A stretch of DNA of 64,000 nucleotides from positions 1 through 64,000 of the forward strand of contig CAUQKI010000004.1 in assembly GCA_963518955.1 (NCBI GenBank), read 5' to 3'. The translations under genes and the position numbers were made by a program. Shown one piece after another: positions 1-8,575 of the stretch. Numbering within the stretch: the stretch's first letter is position 1; each line of letters opens with the position of its first letter. The stretch is from JABCPE02 sp963518955. Its GTDB lineage: Bacteria; Bacteroidota; Bacteroidia; Flavobacteriales; Weeksellaceae. The notes below the pieces were generated by a model. That model was given only the letters and a program-made list of their open reading frames with translations, did not search any database and was not told where the DNA came from.

Positions 1-210
1 TTCTGGCTCCTCAATAATCAATGCTTGAATTTTTGACAACTCTTCTGAAGAAGGGGTTTTATCCCATGTCAGAAATTTAATATTTTCAAACCTGTCATAG
101 TCATCTTGTAAAGTCTCAAGCTCATCATCATCTGCCGCTAAGATATAAGTGGTCAGATGTGGCTTTATCCACTGACTTAATTCAATATTTTTAAAAATAA
201 ACTTACTCAT
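1..210 (-). CDS. Partial hypothetical protein downstream of nadE
   Basis: An open frame on the minus strand starts with ATG at 210 and runs off the left edge, giving 70 residues (starting MSKFIFKNIELSQW) without a stop. It begins 3 bases after the nadE stop codon, so it is very probably co-transcribed with nadE. The visible part is acidic and has no signal peptide or membrane segment. I do not recognise the family, and the remainder lies outside the window. Confidence 0.6.
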   Translation of the reverse strand, partial: MSKFIFKNIELSQWIKPHLTTYILAADDDELETLQDDYDRFENIKFLTWDKTPSSEELSKIQALIIEEPE

Positions 211-213
211 ATT

Positions 214-1002
214 TTAAAACAATTCTTTTGGGATTTTACAGACTGGGATAGGGTTTATTTTGTGCTGGGTAGCCCTATTTAGGCGGTCGTATACCATAAA
301 AACTTCTTTTTCTCTGCCAGAGAAATCCTCTGCGGAGTGGTCTTGGTGAACGCCCATAGCCCATTCCAGCTCTGGGTAGGTGGCGCCTATCTGCTGTTCA
401 TCGGTTCGTTCGGTGTCCCATAGCCCATCGGTGGGAGCTGCTTTTTGGATGCTTTCAGGGATGTTCAGCTCTTTGGCTAGTTCATAGACTTGGGTTTTGG
501 TTAAATCTCCAATCGGTGAAATATCCACACCGCCATCTCCGTATTTTGTGAAAAAACCGATGCCGAAATCTTCTATTTTATTGCCTGTTCCTGTGACCAA
601 AAGATTATGAATCTGCCCAAAATAGTACAGTGTAAGCATTCTGAGCCGAGAGCGGGAATTCGCTAGGGAAAGCTCTCTATTCTGCGTGGTGGAGCTTTTG
701 CTGATTACATTTTTTTCAAAAATATCAAAGGTTTCCGTCAAATCTATTTCCAGACTTTCCACATTTTCAAAGTTGTTTTTCAGAAAGGAAATCTGCTTCT
801 GCGCCCGCTGCACTTGGTCTTTCTTTTGGCGTATGGGAAGTTCTATGACTAGGGTTTTTAGCCCTGTTTTAGCGGCAAGGGTAGAAACCACCGCTGAGTC
901 TATCCCGCCAGAAATCCCGATAACGAAGCCGTTCATTTTAGCAGTTTCTACATAATTTTTGAGCCAATTTATAATGTGTTCTGTTACTTTTTGTGTCTGC
1001 AT
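214..1002 (-). CDS. nadE: NH3-dependent NAD+ synthase NadE
   Basis: Last step of NAD biosynthesis: amidation of nicotinic acid adenine dinucleotide with ATP, in the cytoplasm. The 262-residue protein has the ATP-pyrophosphatase P-loop SGGIDS at residues 31-36 and later the family segment TGNKIEDFGIGFFTKYGDGG. It lacks the glutaminase domain of the larger NadE enzymes, so ammonia is the likely nitrogen donor. It is divergent from gldB, a neighbourhood I recall from gliding flavobacteria (nadE-gldB). A nicotinamidase gene elsewhere in the window (20016-20621) would feed the same NAD salvage route. Confidence 0.93.
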   Translation of the reverse strand: MQTQKVTEHIINWLKNYVETAKMNGFVIGISGGIDSAVVSTLAAKTGLKTLVIELPIRQKKDQVQRAQKQISFLKNNFENVESLEIDLTETFDIFEKNVISKSSTTQNRELSLANSRSRLRMLTLYYFGQIHNLLVTGTGNKIEDFGIGFFTKYGDGGVDISPIGDLTKTQVYELAKELNIPESIQKAAPTDGLWDTERTDEQQIGATYPELEWAMGVHQDHSAEDFSGREKEVFMVYDRLNRATQHKINPIPVCKIPKELF

Positions 1003-1021
1003 TTTATATCTAAAAATTTTC

Positions 1022-1029
1022 TATTTTTG
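1022..1029 (+). promoter_or_regulatory. Probable gldB promoter, -7 box TATTTTTG
   Basis: TATTTTTG matches the Bacteroidetes -7 consensus TAnnTTTG and lies 44 bases before the gldB start, in the nadE-gldB divergent spacer. No convincing -33 TTG is seen at the usual spacing. Confidence 0.45.
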
Positions 1030-1072
1030 CGAATTAAAAATTGGAGTTAAAGATAAATAAATTTTAAATAAA

Positions 1073-2059
1073 ATGAAAAAATCAAGAAATATTCATTGGG
1101 TATTATTTTTGTCATTGTGTTTGGTCGTTTTTTCTTGTAACAAAAACCAAGAAGAACTATGGAAAATAGAAGTTAAAAACACAGAAAAAGTAGAGATTTT
1201 TGACATTTCTGGTGAGTTTTTTGACCCAAAAGTTTCTTTAAAGGAATTTAAAGAAAAATATCCAATGTTTCAGGGTTCTATTCCTGATGCGGAGTACGAA
1301 ATCAGAAGAAAAGACACTGCGGAAATCCGTGTTTATCAGGAGGCGGTAAAGGGAATTGATAAAACAAAACTGAAAAACGAGTTGTCAGAAATGTTTTCAC
1401 GAGTGAAACATTATTTCCCAGCGTTCAAGACGCCTAAGGTTTATCTTTATTCCTCATTTTTAGACAGAGAAAGTGTGATAGATCCTATCTTTTTCAGAAC
1501 AGATGAAGGGATGCTTTTCGTGGATATTTCTGCATTTATGGGAGAAAAAAGCAAAAACTACCAAGGGCTGGATGAGTATCATAAAAAAATCATGAATCTA
1601 GAGAATTTGGTGCCGAGAATTACAGAAATTGTGGCCGAAACTTTCTTGATTTCTAATCCTCAGGAAAATAAATTTATAGACCAAATCATTTTAGAAGGAA
1701 AAATAAAAACGCTTCAAGACGCCTTTCTTCCGAATACTCCAGATTATTTGAAAATGAATTATTCTGAGACTCAGCAGGGATGGGCAGAGGCTAATGAAGC
1801 TAATATTTGGAACTATTTTGTGGAAAATAATATGGTGTTTAGCGATGACCCGAAACTATATGAGCGTTTCCTTTCAGTGGCGCCGTTTTCTAAATTCTAT
1901 ACCGAAATAGACCAAAAATCTTCGCCTCGTGTGGGTAGTTTCATCGGCTGGAGAATCTGTAAGGCTTTTTATGCCCAAAAACCAGAAACGAAATTGTCAG
2001 ATTTCTTAAAGATGAACGCTACGGAAATCTTTAACCAAAGTAATTACAAACCAGAATAA
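1073..2059 (+). CDS. gldB: Gliding motility lipoprotein GldB
   Basis: A 328-residue protein with a lipoprotein signal peptide: basic start, hydrophobic stretch, and the lipobox ending at Cys22 (VFSC). Features I associate with GldB are the segment DISGEFFDPKVSLKEFKEKYPMF cut short at residues 44-66, a central region about YFPAFKTPKVYLYSS, and its position beside nadE. GldB is required for gliding in Flavobacterium johnsoniae and is linked to the type IX secretion/gliding apparatus at the inner face of the envelope. gldC, usually next to gldB, is not adjacent here; a Sua5/YciO gene follows with a 1-base overlap. Assignment is by recognised pattern, not by search. Confidence 0.82.
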   Translation: MKKSRNIHWVLFLSLCLVVFSCNKNQEELWKIEVKNTEKVEIFDISGEFFDPKVSLKEFKEKYPMFQGSIPDAEYEIRRKDTAEIRVYQEAVKGIDKTKLKNELSEMFSRVKHYFPAFKTPKVYLYSSFLDRESVIDPIFFRTDEGMLFVDISAFMGEKSKNYQGLDEYHKKIMNLENLVPRITEIVAETFLISNPQENKFIDQIILEGKIKTLQDAFLPNTPDYLKMNYSETQQGWAEANEANIWNYFVENNMVFSDDPKLYERFLSVAPFSKFYTEIDQKSSPRVGSFIGWRICKAFYAQKPETKLSDFLKMNATEIFNQSNYKPE

Positions 2060-2607
2060 TGGAAAAACTGCTGGAAGTCCTAAAACAGGGCGGAGTGATT
2101 CTCTATCCCACGGATACCATCTGGGGGCTGGGGTGTGATGCTGCCAATCCCGAAGCCATACAAAAACTGTTTTCCCTGAAAAAAAGAGAACAAGGAAAAT
2201 CGGCAATTATTCTGGTGGAAAACGAGCAAAGATTACAAAAAATAGTAGAGGTACCAGCCATGGCGTGGGAAATCATAGATTTGAGCGAAAAGCCTGTAAC
2301 CATCGTTTATGACAACCCAAAAGGGCTTCCCAAAGAACTTTTGGCAGAAGATGGAAGCATAGGAATTCGTTTGGTGAAGGATGATTTTTGTAAGAAACTG
2401 ATTTCCAAGCTCAATAGTCCCATCGTTTCTACTTCGGCTAATTTCAGTGGAGAAAAAAGTCCGATGAGTTTTTCTGAAATTTCGCAAGAGCTTAAAAACC
2501 AAGTAGATGCCATAGCAGAAGAACGCCAAGACCAAAGAGCAGAGTGGGAAGGCTCATCGGTGATTAGGATTTGGGGAGATGGAAGAATAAAAGTCATCCG
2601 AGAGTGA
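2059..2607 (+). CDS. Sua5/YciO/YrdC-family threonylcarbamoyl-AMP synthase-like protein
   Basis: A 182-residue YrdC-domain protein. The family's nucleotide-binding features are present: PTDTIWGLGCDA at residues 17-28, the KKREQGKSAIIL basic loop at 41-52, and STSANFSG at 124-131. Members make the threonylcarbamoyl-AMP used for the t6A37 modification of ANN-decoding tRNAs; YciO-type paralogues have unclear roles. It is the short single-domain form without a Sua5 C-terminal domain. The start overlaps the gldB stop (TAATG), so translation is probably coupled. Confidence 0.85.
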   Translation: MEKLLEVLKQGGVILYPTDTIWGLGCDAANPEAIQKLFSLKKREQGKSAIILVENEQRLQKIVEVPAMAWEIIDLSEKPVTIVYDNPKGLPKELLAEDGSIGIRLVKDDFCKKLISKLNSPIVSTSANFSGEKSPMSFSEISQELKNQVDAIAEERQDQRAEWEGSSVIRIWGDGRIKVIRE

Positions 2608-2629
2608 TAGATTTTAAATAAAAAAATCC

Positions 2630-2637
2630 TATTTTTG
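2630..2637 (+). promoter_or_regulatory. Probable purM promoter, -7 box TATTTTTG
   Basis: TATTTTTG fits TAnnTTTG and would place the transcription start near 2643, giving a leader of about 160 nt before purM. Confidence 0.45.
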
Positions 2638-2642
2638 TAGAA

Positions 2643-2802
2643 ATAAAAATTCTATTTTGAAATTAAATAAAATCACTTCAGCTCTTTTTCTGAACCAAAA
2701 TAATGGAATAGAGTTTTGTGCTGAAAATATACCAGCCGGCCAGCCTTGGGGTTTGTCGGCTTTTTTGTGTCTGAATTTTAACTTTAAATAAAAAAATAAA
2801 CT
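2643..2802 (+). promoter_or_regulatory. Structured 5' leader of purM, possible attenuator
   Basis: The predicted leader has TTCAG at 2677-2681, which can pair with CTGAA at 2690-2694 (8-nt loop) or, extended to TTCAGC, with GCTGAA at 2720-2725. An intrinsic-terminator hairpin follows at 2734-2766, still upstream of purM. Mutually exclusive pairings before a terminator are what a transcription-attenuating riboswitch looks like. I cannot match it to a known class. Confidence 0.35.
2734..2766 (+). terminator. Intrinsic terminator hairpin upstream of purM
   Basis: GCCGGCCAGCC at 2735-2745 pairs with GGTTTGTCGGC at 2750-2760 (one mismatch, two G-T pairs, loop TTGG), followed by T6. It either ends the gldB-sua5 transcript or attenuates purM. 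Confidence 0.6.
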
Positions 2803-3792
2803 ATGAATAACACTTACAAATCCGCAGGAGTAGACAAAGAAGAAGGTTATAAAACTGTAGACAAAGTAAAGTCCGCCGTAGCTGAAACTCACAATAAAAA
2901 TGTATTGAACAATCTTGGAAGTTTTGGGGCGTTTTATGCCATTGGAGAGTATAAAAATCCAGTTTTAGTGAGTGGAACGGATGGCGTGGGAACGAAACTG
3001 AAAATCGCTTTGGATACCAAAAAGTACGATTCTATCGGGATAGACTGCTTTGCAATGTGTGCCAATGATATTCTCTGCCATGGCGCGAAACCTTTGTTTT
3101 TCTTGGATTATCTGGCTTGTGGAAAATTGGATTCTAATGTGGCATCAGAAATAGTTTTAGGAATGGTAAAAGCCTGCAAAGACAATGAGTGCGCCCTTAT
3201 CGGCGGTGAAACAGCGGAAATGCCAGGGATGTATCAGGTGGGCGATTATGATGTGGCTGGTTTCTGTGTGGGAATCGTAGAAAGAGACGAAATTATTGAT
3301 GGTTCAAAAATCAAAAAAGGAGATAAAATCATCGCTATTCCGAGTTCAGGTTTTCATTCCAATGGATTTTCTTTGGTGAGAAAAGTGTTCCCAAATTTTG
3401 AGGAAGAATTTGAAGGAAAACCGCTTTATGAAACACTTCTTGAGCCAACAAGACTTTATTATCATCCTATTCATCAGCTTTTGAAGGTGGTGGGCCTTAG
3501 CGGAATAGCGCATATCACGGGCGGCGGACTGATAGAGAATGTTCCGAGAATCATTCCGAATGGACTTTGTGCAGCTATTCAAACGGAAAAAATCCGTATT
3601 CCGAGCATTATGCTTGAGCTTGAAAAACGAGGAAATGTAGACCGAATGGAGATGTTTGGGACTTTCAATATGGGCGTGGGAATGGTGGTTGTCGTAGATG
3701 AAAAGGATGCAGAAAAAGTGCTTTCCACCTTGAAAGATGCTTACGAAATCGGAGAAATTACCGAAAATGAAGAGAAAATCAATTTAATATAA
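2803..3792 (+). CDS. purM: Phosphoribosylformylglycinamidine cyclo-ligase PurM
   Basis: Fifth step of de novo purine synthesis: ATP-dependent ring closure of FGAM to AIR. The 329-residue length fits the family. Seen motifs are GTDGVGTKLK at 58-67 (ATP/phosphate site), CANDILCHGAKPLFFLDY, GGETAEMPGMY and the late GGGLIENVPRI segment. It is followed 11 bases later by an HD hydrolase, then a phosphoesterase and purN, all on the same strand, which suggests a purine/nucleotide operon. Its leader carries a possible attenuator. Confidence 0.95.
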   Translation: MNNTYKSAGVDKEEGYKTVDKVKSAVAETHNKNVLNNLGSFGAFYAIGEYKNPVLVSGTDGVGTKLKIALDTKKYDSIGIDCFAMCANDILCHGAKPLFFLDYLACGKLDSNVASEIVLGMVKACKDNECALIGGETAEMPGMYQVGDYDVAGFCVGIVERDEIIDGSKIKKGDKIIAIPSSGFHSNGFSLVRKVFPNFEEEFEGKPLYETLLEPTRLYYHPIHQLLKVVGLSGIAHITGGGLIENVPRIIPNGLCAAIQTEKIRIPSIMLELEKRGNVDRMEMFGTFNMGVGMVVVVDEKDAEKVLSTLKDAYEIGEITENEEKINLI

Positions 3793-3803
3793 AATTCATT
3801 TTC

Positions 3804-4397
3804 ATGGTTTTAGAAAAGGAAATCAAATTCATCTTAACCCTTGATGCTCTGAAAAATGTGCAGCGCAGGAATTTTAACCACGATGACCAAAGGAGGGAAA
3901 ACTCGGCGGAGCACAGCTGGCAGATTATTGTTTTGGCTCAGATACTTTTTCCTTATGCTAAAAATAAGGAGAAAATAGACCTTCTGCGAGTGATTAAAAT
4001 GCTGTCCATTCATGATGTGGTGGAGATAGATGCCGGTGATACTTTTATCTTTGATGAAAAAGCAATGGTCGGCAAATATGAGAGAGAACTTGCCTCTGCG
4101 GAGAGAATTTTCGGTATCCTTGAAGAGCCGATGAGCAGTGAGTTTCTTGGTCTGTGGAAAGAATTTGAAGCGGAGGAAACGCCTGATGCTGTTTTTGCCT
4201 GTGCCATAGACCGAATAATGCCTTTTCTGCTTAATGTGCATTCCTCTGGCAGGAGCTGGACAGAGGCAGGAATTACAGAAAACCAAGCCAGAAAAATCAT
4301 AGAACACGCTGTGAAACGAGCATCGGATGAACTGGGAGAAGTGTTTGAAATCCTGATAAATAAAGCATTGAATGAAGAAAAACTGAGAAAAAATTAA
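3804..4397 (+). CDS. HD-domain nucleotidase-like protein (HDDC2/YfbR-like)
   Basis: A 197-residue protein of the HD superfamily. Metal ligands are visible: His37 in ENSAEHSW and His70-Asp71 in SIHDVVEIDAGD, with a further late Asp in CAIDRIMPFL. The arrangement fits the HDDC2/YfbR group, which contains 5'-deoxynucleotidases acting on nucleoside monophosphates. Placement between purM and purN agrees with a nucleotide-related job, but the substrate is inferred. Start is the ATG 11 bases after the purM stop. Confidence 0.75.
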   Translation: MVLEKEIKFILTLDALKNVQRRNFNHDDQRRENSAEHSWQIIVLAQILFPYAKNKEKIDLLRVIKMLSIHDVVEIDAGDTFIFDEKAMVGKYERELASAERIFGILEEPMSSEFLGLWKEFEAEETPDAVFACAIDRIMPFLLNVHSSGRSWTEAGITENQARKIIEHAVKRASDELGEVFEILINKALNEEKLRKN

Positions 4398-4407
4398 TTT
4401 GATACTA

Positions 4408-5703
4408 ATGAAAAATTTTAAAATGAAAAAAATAACTGTTCTTGTTTTAGCATTTTTATTTTTGGGTAATATTCTAAATGCCCAAAAGAAGCCCGTTTCA
4501 TCAGGAAAAGAACAGCAGAAAGACTCTTCCAAAATAGCTGAAATTGTAGCACCAGTAACTGGGCCTGTTGTGGCTATTGGATATGATTATGATAAGGAGG
4601 AAGAGGATTTACAGCCCAAGCTCATCATATCAGAAAAAAGATTAGAAAAAGATACTTCCAGAGCAGGAATAGATGGGCCGTATATCTTTTATTCGGGTTT
4701 AGGTCGGTCGGTCGTGAAGAGTATTAAGGAAGAAAATGGCGTTCCTACGCCAGTTTATAAATGGTATGAAGAAAATCAGGAGCTAAAATCCTACATCACG
4801 GATAAGGATTTCTTTTCTTTCAAGCTGAAAAAGGAGCTAAAAGAAGAACCTTCGGTTTATTCAATGCCTAAAAAACTGATAGCCATTTCAGATATTGAAG
4901 GGAATTTTGAACAATTTAAAGAATTTCTTATCAATAATAAGGTGATGGATAAGAATTACAAATGGACTTTTGGGAAAGGACATCTTGTAACGGTGGGAGA
5001 TTTTTTTGACAGAGGGCTTTTCGTTACGCAGACTCTTTGGCTGATTTATTCCTTGGAAGAACAGGCGGAAAAAGCAGGTGGAAAGGTGCATTTTGTTCTC
5101 GGAAATCATGATTTGATGAACATGAATAAAGATTTGCGCTATGTGCGAAAAAAATATTTTGAAAATGCAAAACTCATGAATGAGGATCCAACTTTCCTTC
5201 TTTCTCAGTATGGCACGGAACTCGGTAAGTGGCTTAATACAAAAAACATCGTAGAGAAAATCGGTGATTATATTTTTGTTCATGCAGGTATTTCTAAGGA
5301 AGTAAGCGACCTAAATCTTTCCGTGGAGGAGCTGAATGAACACGCTAGAAAATATTATTTCAATAATAAAGAAGGGCAAAAAGGGAAAGATGCCATCGCA
5401 AATGTCATCTATATGTATGGGAAAAGTCCTATGTGGTACAGAGGTTATGGGAAGGAAACTACAAAGAAAGAAGATTTGGAGGAAATTCTCAAAAAACTCA
5501 ATGCAAAGAAATTTGTCATCGGGCATACCCTTAGAAAAGAGGTTACTTACCTAATGGATGGGCGTGTGATAGATATAGATGTACTGCATTCCAAAGGGAA
5601 AACCCAAGGGCTGCTCATCAGAAATGGAAAAGAATATGCCGTAGATATCAAAGGGAAAAAATCCAAGATAAAGCACGGTGTAGAGGAGGATAAGGAAGAC
5701 TAA
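4408..5703 (+). CDS. Secreted calcineurin-like metallophosphoesterase
   Basis: I place the start at ATG 4408 (431 residues); ATG 4423 also works, and both give a signal peptide ending near NILNAQ. The metallophosphoesterase signature is complete: SDIEGN around residue 162, GDFFDRG at about 197-203, GNHD at about 232-235, a late VHAGIS and VIGHT. This order matches the PPP-type/Shewanella-like phosphatase group with two metal ions. The protein is exported to the periplasm or beyond; the substrate is unknown. It starts 10 bases after the HD gene and is followed by purN 13 bases on. Confidence 0.8.
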   Translation: MKNFKMKKITVLVLAFLFLGNILNAQKKPVSSGKEQQKDSSKIAEIVAPVTGPVVAIGYDYDKEEEDLQPKLIISEKRLEKDTSRAGIDGPYIFYSGLGRSVVKSIKEENGVPTPVYKWYEENQELKSYITDKDFFSFKLKKELKEEPSVYSMPKKLIAISDIEGNFEQFKEFLINNKVMDKNYKWTFGKGHLVTVGDFFDRGLFVTQTLWLIYSLEEQAEKAGGKVHFVLGNHDLMNMNKDLRYVRKKYFENAKLMNEDPTFLLSQYGTELGKWLNTKNIVEKIGDYIFVHAGISKEVSDLNLSVEELNEHARKYYFNNKEGQKGKDAIANVIYMYGKSPMWYRGYGKETTKKEDLEEILKKLNAKKFVIGHTLRKEVTYLMDGRVIDIDVLHSKGKTQGLLIRNGKEYAVDIKGKKSKIKHGVEEDKED

Positions 5704-5716
5704 CAAAATCAAAGAA

Positions 5717-6286
5717 ATGAAAAACATCGTAGTTTTGGCTTCTGGCTCAGGAACCAATTTGGAAAGGATATTGGAATGCATCCAAAACGGAGAAATTCCT
5801 AACGCAAAAGTAAGCATGGTGGTTGCGGATAGAGACTGCTATGCTTTGGTTCGTGCCGAAAAACACCAGATTCCTCATCATTTGATAAAGAGAGGAAAAG
5901 GTTTCTGTGAAAATTTAGAAAAAATCCTTCCGAAGGACACGGATTTGATAGTCTTGGCGGGATTTCTATCTATCATTAGTGAAGATTTTGCAAAAAAATA
6001 CGCTGGCAAAATTATCAACATTCATCCTTCGCTTCTGCCCAAATTCGGCGGAAAGGGAATGTGGGGAATGCATGTCCATACGGCTGTGATAGATGCTGGA
6101 GAAAAGGAAAGTGGTGCCACGGTGCATTTCGTGACGGCTGGAATAGATGAGGGCGAAATCATTCTGCAAGGGAAAGTAGCCGTAAGTGAAGGAGATACGC
6201 CTGAAAAACTTGCGGAGAAAGTGCATAAAGTAGAATACGAGATTTTCCCAAAGGCGATAAAAAAGGTTTTGGAACAAATAATTTAA
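5717..6286 (+). CDS. purN: Phosphoribosylglycinamide formyltransferase PurN
   Basis: Third step of de novo purine synthesis: transfer of a formyl group from 10-formyl-THF to GAR. The 189 residues show the phosphate-binding GSGTNLE at 10-16, AGFLSIIS, and the catalytic trio Asn101, His103 (INIHPSLLPKF) and Asp144 (GIDEGEI). It lies in the same transcription unit as purM with two other genes between. A purB gene lies in this window at 59.5 kb. Confidence 0.95.
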   Translation: MKNIVVLASGSGTNLERILECIQNGEIPNAKVSMVVADRDCYALVRAEKHQIPHHLIKRGKGFCENLEKILPKDTDLIVLAGFLSIISEDFAKKYAGKIINIHPSLLPKFGGKGMWGMHVHTAVIDAGEKESGATVHFVTAGIDEGEIILQGKVAVSEGDTPEKLAEKVHKVEYEIFPKAIKKVLEQII

Positions 6287-6296
6287 AATTAAAACT

Positions 6297-6746
6297 ATGA
6301 GACTATTATTTTTTATTTCGTTGTTTATATCGGTGAGTTTTTCTGCACAATCGGAAGATTATCCATCTTTTACAGCAAAAAGTAAATATGATTTTAAGCA
6401 AACAATTAGCAGATTAAAGAAGAATTTTAAAGCCAATAATATTGCAATTTTTGCGGAAATAGACCACACAAAAGCTGCGAAGAAAGCAAAAGAAAGCCTT
6501 TTGCCAGCTACGGTTTTGGTGGTGGGAAATCCTAAGGTGGGAACTCGCCTGATGCAGGAAAACCCCAAAGTAGCGATAGAGCTGCCACTGAAGGTTTTGG
6601 TCTATAAAGAAGGCGGAATTGTGCAAGTGAGGTATAAATTCGTAAGTCTTTTAGTATCGGATTATAAACTTGAAAGAGTAGAACAGATTACCCAAAAAAT
6701 AGACATAGCAATGGGGAAAATAATAGCCGAAAGCGTTATGAAATAG
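6297..6746 (+). CDS. Secreted DUF302 protein
   Basis: A 149-residue protein with a cleavable signal peptide (hydrophobic residues 3-16, cleavage near FSAQ). The rest matches DUF302: EIDHTKAAKKA around 54-64, VVGNPKVGT at 75-83, ELPLKVLVY at 95-103. The family has no settled biochemical role. It begins 10 bases after purN and a strong terminator follows, so it is likely the last gene of the pur unit. Confidence 0.8.
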   Translation: MRLLFFISLFISVSFSAQSEDYPSFTAKSKYDFKQTISRLKKNFKANNIAIFAEIDHTKAAKKAKESLLPATVLVVGNPKVGTRLMQENPKVAIELPLKVLVYKEGGIVQVRYKFVSLLVSDYKLERVEQITQKIDIAMGKIIAESVMK

Positions 6747-6768
6747 AAAATAACATACAATAAGTATA

Positions 6769-6790
6769 AAACCGAGAGAAATCTCGGTTT
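6769..6790 (+). terminator. Hairpin terminator after the DUF302 gene
   Basis: AAACCGAGA (6769-6777) and TCTCGGTTT (6782-6790) form a perfect 9-bp stem closed by a GAAA tetraloop; the downstream T-run is short. Confidence 0.6.
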
Positions 6791-6838
6791 ATTTGAATAA
6801 TAGATAAAAGGAAAAATTTGTAATAAAAATATAAATAA

Positions 6839-7786
6839 ATGAATATGAATGATTTAGAGCAAAGATTTAGAGTTTTTATAGAGAAACTTACAGAGAGAGC
6901 AGAGTCCTTAGCAAAGGAAACCCGCGATGCTATGCAGGAGATTTATGATGAGGATACAGACCCATATAAACGCAGTTTTGGTAATTTCCTGATGGGGGTA
7001 AAGGGACAGTTTAATGGAATTATAGACAAAGCCGAGGATGTTTTTAAACAGCAGATAAAGCCTTATGAACCTTCTTTTTACGAGACGCAAACGCCAGAAG
7101 GAGAACTTCAGGAGAAATGGTTTAGAAAAATCCATGATGATTTTGAAAAATGGAAAGACAAGATGAGAGACCTTGCCGATAGCATTGAGAGTCATGTGAA
7201 AGAGCCTTCAGCAGAGGAAAAACTCCGTGAAATAGTAGAGGAATATAATGCGGTGAAGAATAATTTCCACTGCTCTCAGTGTGGCGCTAATCTGGAAATC
7301 AAGGAGTTGTATTTTATTTCTACTTATATAACCTGCCCGTACTGCCAGACGCAGAATACATTTATTCCAAGTGATAAAATGCGGGAATATGAGTTTGTAG
7401 CGAAGGATTTTGCTGAAGAAAAAACCAAAAAGGAGGAAGAATGTTATGAAAAAATTTCCAGCAGTAATGCGGTATCGGAAGAAAAATTTTTGGCTTATTT
7501 CTTATGGAGAGCCGCTATATGGAAGGTTTTGGCTGATACGGTGCCAATACTTGCCGAGGCGAACAAAAAAGTTTTTTATAGAGAAATGAGCGATATGCAG
7601 GTTTATGCTGAGTTTAATCTTGATGAAAAACCAGATTTATACCGAAAAATCATAGCAGAATTAGCTCAGTTGGATGGTGATTATCTTCAGTTGGCGGTTG
7701 GAATGTTAGAAAATTTTGGTGCAAAAGGAATCCCTTCTGATGAATTTGAGAAAAATTTGTCCGAAATGAAAAATAAATGTAGCTAA
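6839..7786 (+). CDS. Hypothetical protein with central zinc ribbon
   Basis: A 315-residue protein of unrecognised family. Residues 1-140 are charged and probably largely helical. A four-cysteine zinc ribbon is formed by Cys145/Cys148 (CSQCG) and Cys166/Cys169 (CPYC), and the C-terminal half is again helical. There is no signal peptide, so it is probably cytoplasmic. The alternative start at 6845 would remove two residues. It precedes two paralogous acidic proteins (8018-9700) that have their own promoter, so a link is only positional. Confidence 0.6.
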   Translation: MNMNDLEQRFRVFIEKLTERAESLAKETRDAMQEIYDEDTDPYKRSFGNFLMGVKGQFNGIIDKAEDVFKQQIKPYEPSFYETQTPEGELQEKWFRKIHDDFEKWKDKMRDLADSIESHVKEPSAEEKLREIVEEYNAVKNNFHCSQCGANLEIKELYFISTYITCPYCQTQNTFIPSDKMREYEFVAKDFAEEKTKKEEECYEKISSSNAVSEEKFLAYFLWRAAIWKVLADTVPILAEANKKVFYREMSDMQVYAEFNLDEKPDLYRKIIAELAQLDGDYLQLAVGMLENFGAKGIPSDEFEKNLSEMKNKCS

Positions 7787-7913
7787 AAATTGAGAATATA
7801 ATTTTTTAATTTCATTTGGATTTAAAAGATAAAATAAAGATAACCTGGTTATGAAATTAGGTATCTACAAAATATTTTACTGAAAATCAATACTTTATAA
7901 TAAATTTAAAAAC

Positions 7914-7935
7914 TTGTAGACGCTTTGTAGACGCT
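7914..7935 (+). repeat. Perfect tandem 11-bp repeat TTGTAGACGCT
   Basis: TTGTAGACGCT occurs twice back to back (7914-7924, 7925-7935), ending 7 bases before the -33 element of the next promoter. The spacing puts both copies on one face of the helix, as for an activator or repressor site. Confidence 0.7.
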
Positions 7936-7942
7936 GCTTTTA

Positions 7943-7972
7943 TTGGAGGGATGAGGTAAGTTTATACATTTG
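7943..7972 (+). promoter_or_regulatory. Promoter TTG-N19-TACATTTG of the paralogue pair
   Basis: TTG at 7943-7945 and TACATTTG at 7965-7972 match the Bacteroidetes sigma consensus with 19-bp spacing. It places the transcript start near 7979, which rules out an in-frame start at 7970 and supports the ATG at 8018. Confidence 0.6.
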
Positions 7973-8017
7973 TTCCATCGAAAATTAAAATATTTATTAA
8001 CCAAAAAAATTAAAGTT

Positions 8018-8530
8018 ATGTTTAAAAATCTTTTTAAAACAGTACAAGACCTAGTAGGTGGAAATGATGAACCAAAAGGAGGTTATGATGTAGAAGAAGG
8101 AGTATATTATGCTAAAGGTAGTTTCGATGATGAAGTAGAATATAATAACGAAATTATCTGCATCACAAACGGAAACCATGACAACATGGATGATATGAAT
8201 GATGCCATGGATGACAAAGACTATGCTCGTGCAGAAAAAGTGCGTCTTCAGTGGAAAGAAGATGTGAAAACTTACAAAGAGCAGGTTAGAAAATTAGGGC
8301 CATACAAAGGAGATACTATGCTGATGGATGCCGCTATTGCGTTCTTGGATGAGTATGACCGTTTGATGGACAATGGGTATAAAGTGCTTATCGAAATGCG
8401 TGCAGCAGGAAAGAGAGGAACACCAGAAGAACAAGCTCAGTTGAAAAACAACAACAATCTGATACAGCATTTTACAGATAAACTGAATGAAGTTTCTGAT
8501 GAGTTCCTTGAAAAGTATGAGGATGACTAA
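8018..8530 (+). CDS. Hypothetical acidic protein, short paralogue
   Basis: Starting at ATG 8018 the protein has 170 residues (first MFKNLFKTVQDLVGG). It is clearly related along its length to the N-terminal 170 residues of the next gene: shared GVYYAKGSFD, DYARAEKVRLQWKED and MRAAGKRGTPEEQAQLK. It is acidic and helical, with no signal peptide. The family is not recognised. It ends 45 bases before its paralogue and both are likely on one mRNA. Confidence 0.7.
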   Translation: MFKNLFKTVQDLVGGNDEPKGGYDVEEGVYYAKGSFDDEVEYNNEIICITNGNHDNMDDMNDAMDDKDYARAEKVRLQWKEDVKTYKEQVRKLGPYKGDTMLMDAAIAFLDEYDRLMDNGYKVLIEMRAAGKRGTPEEQAQLKNNNNLIQHFTDKLNEVSDEFLEKYEDD

Positions 8531-8575
8531 GAATAATCTTGAATAATTTTTAAGATTTCAAAAAAGAAAAAAATT

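Larger units (their letters stand above)
7787..8017. other. Intergenic region with tandem repeat and promoter
   Basis: No gene is seen. The 3' part carries the tandem repeat at 7914-7935 and the promoter at 7943-7972 listed separately; 7787-7900 is plain AT-rich sequence. Confidence 0.6.

Noticed and set aside
2643..2802. purM leader considered as a ZTP or guanine riboswitch
   Set aside because: The conserved cores of those classes, as I know them, are not found in the leader.
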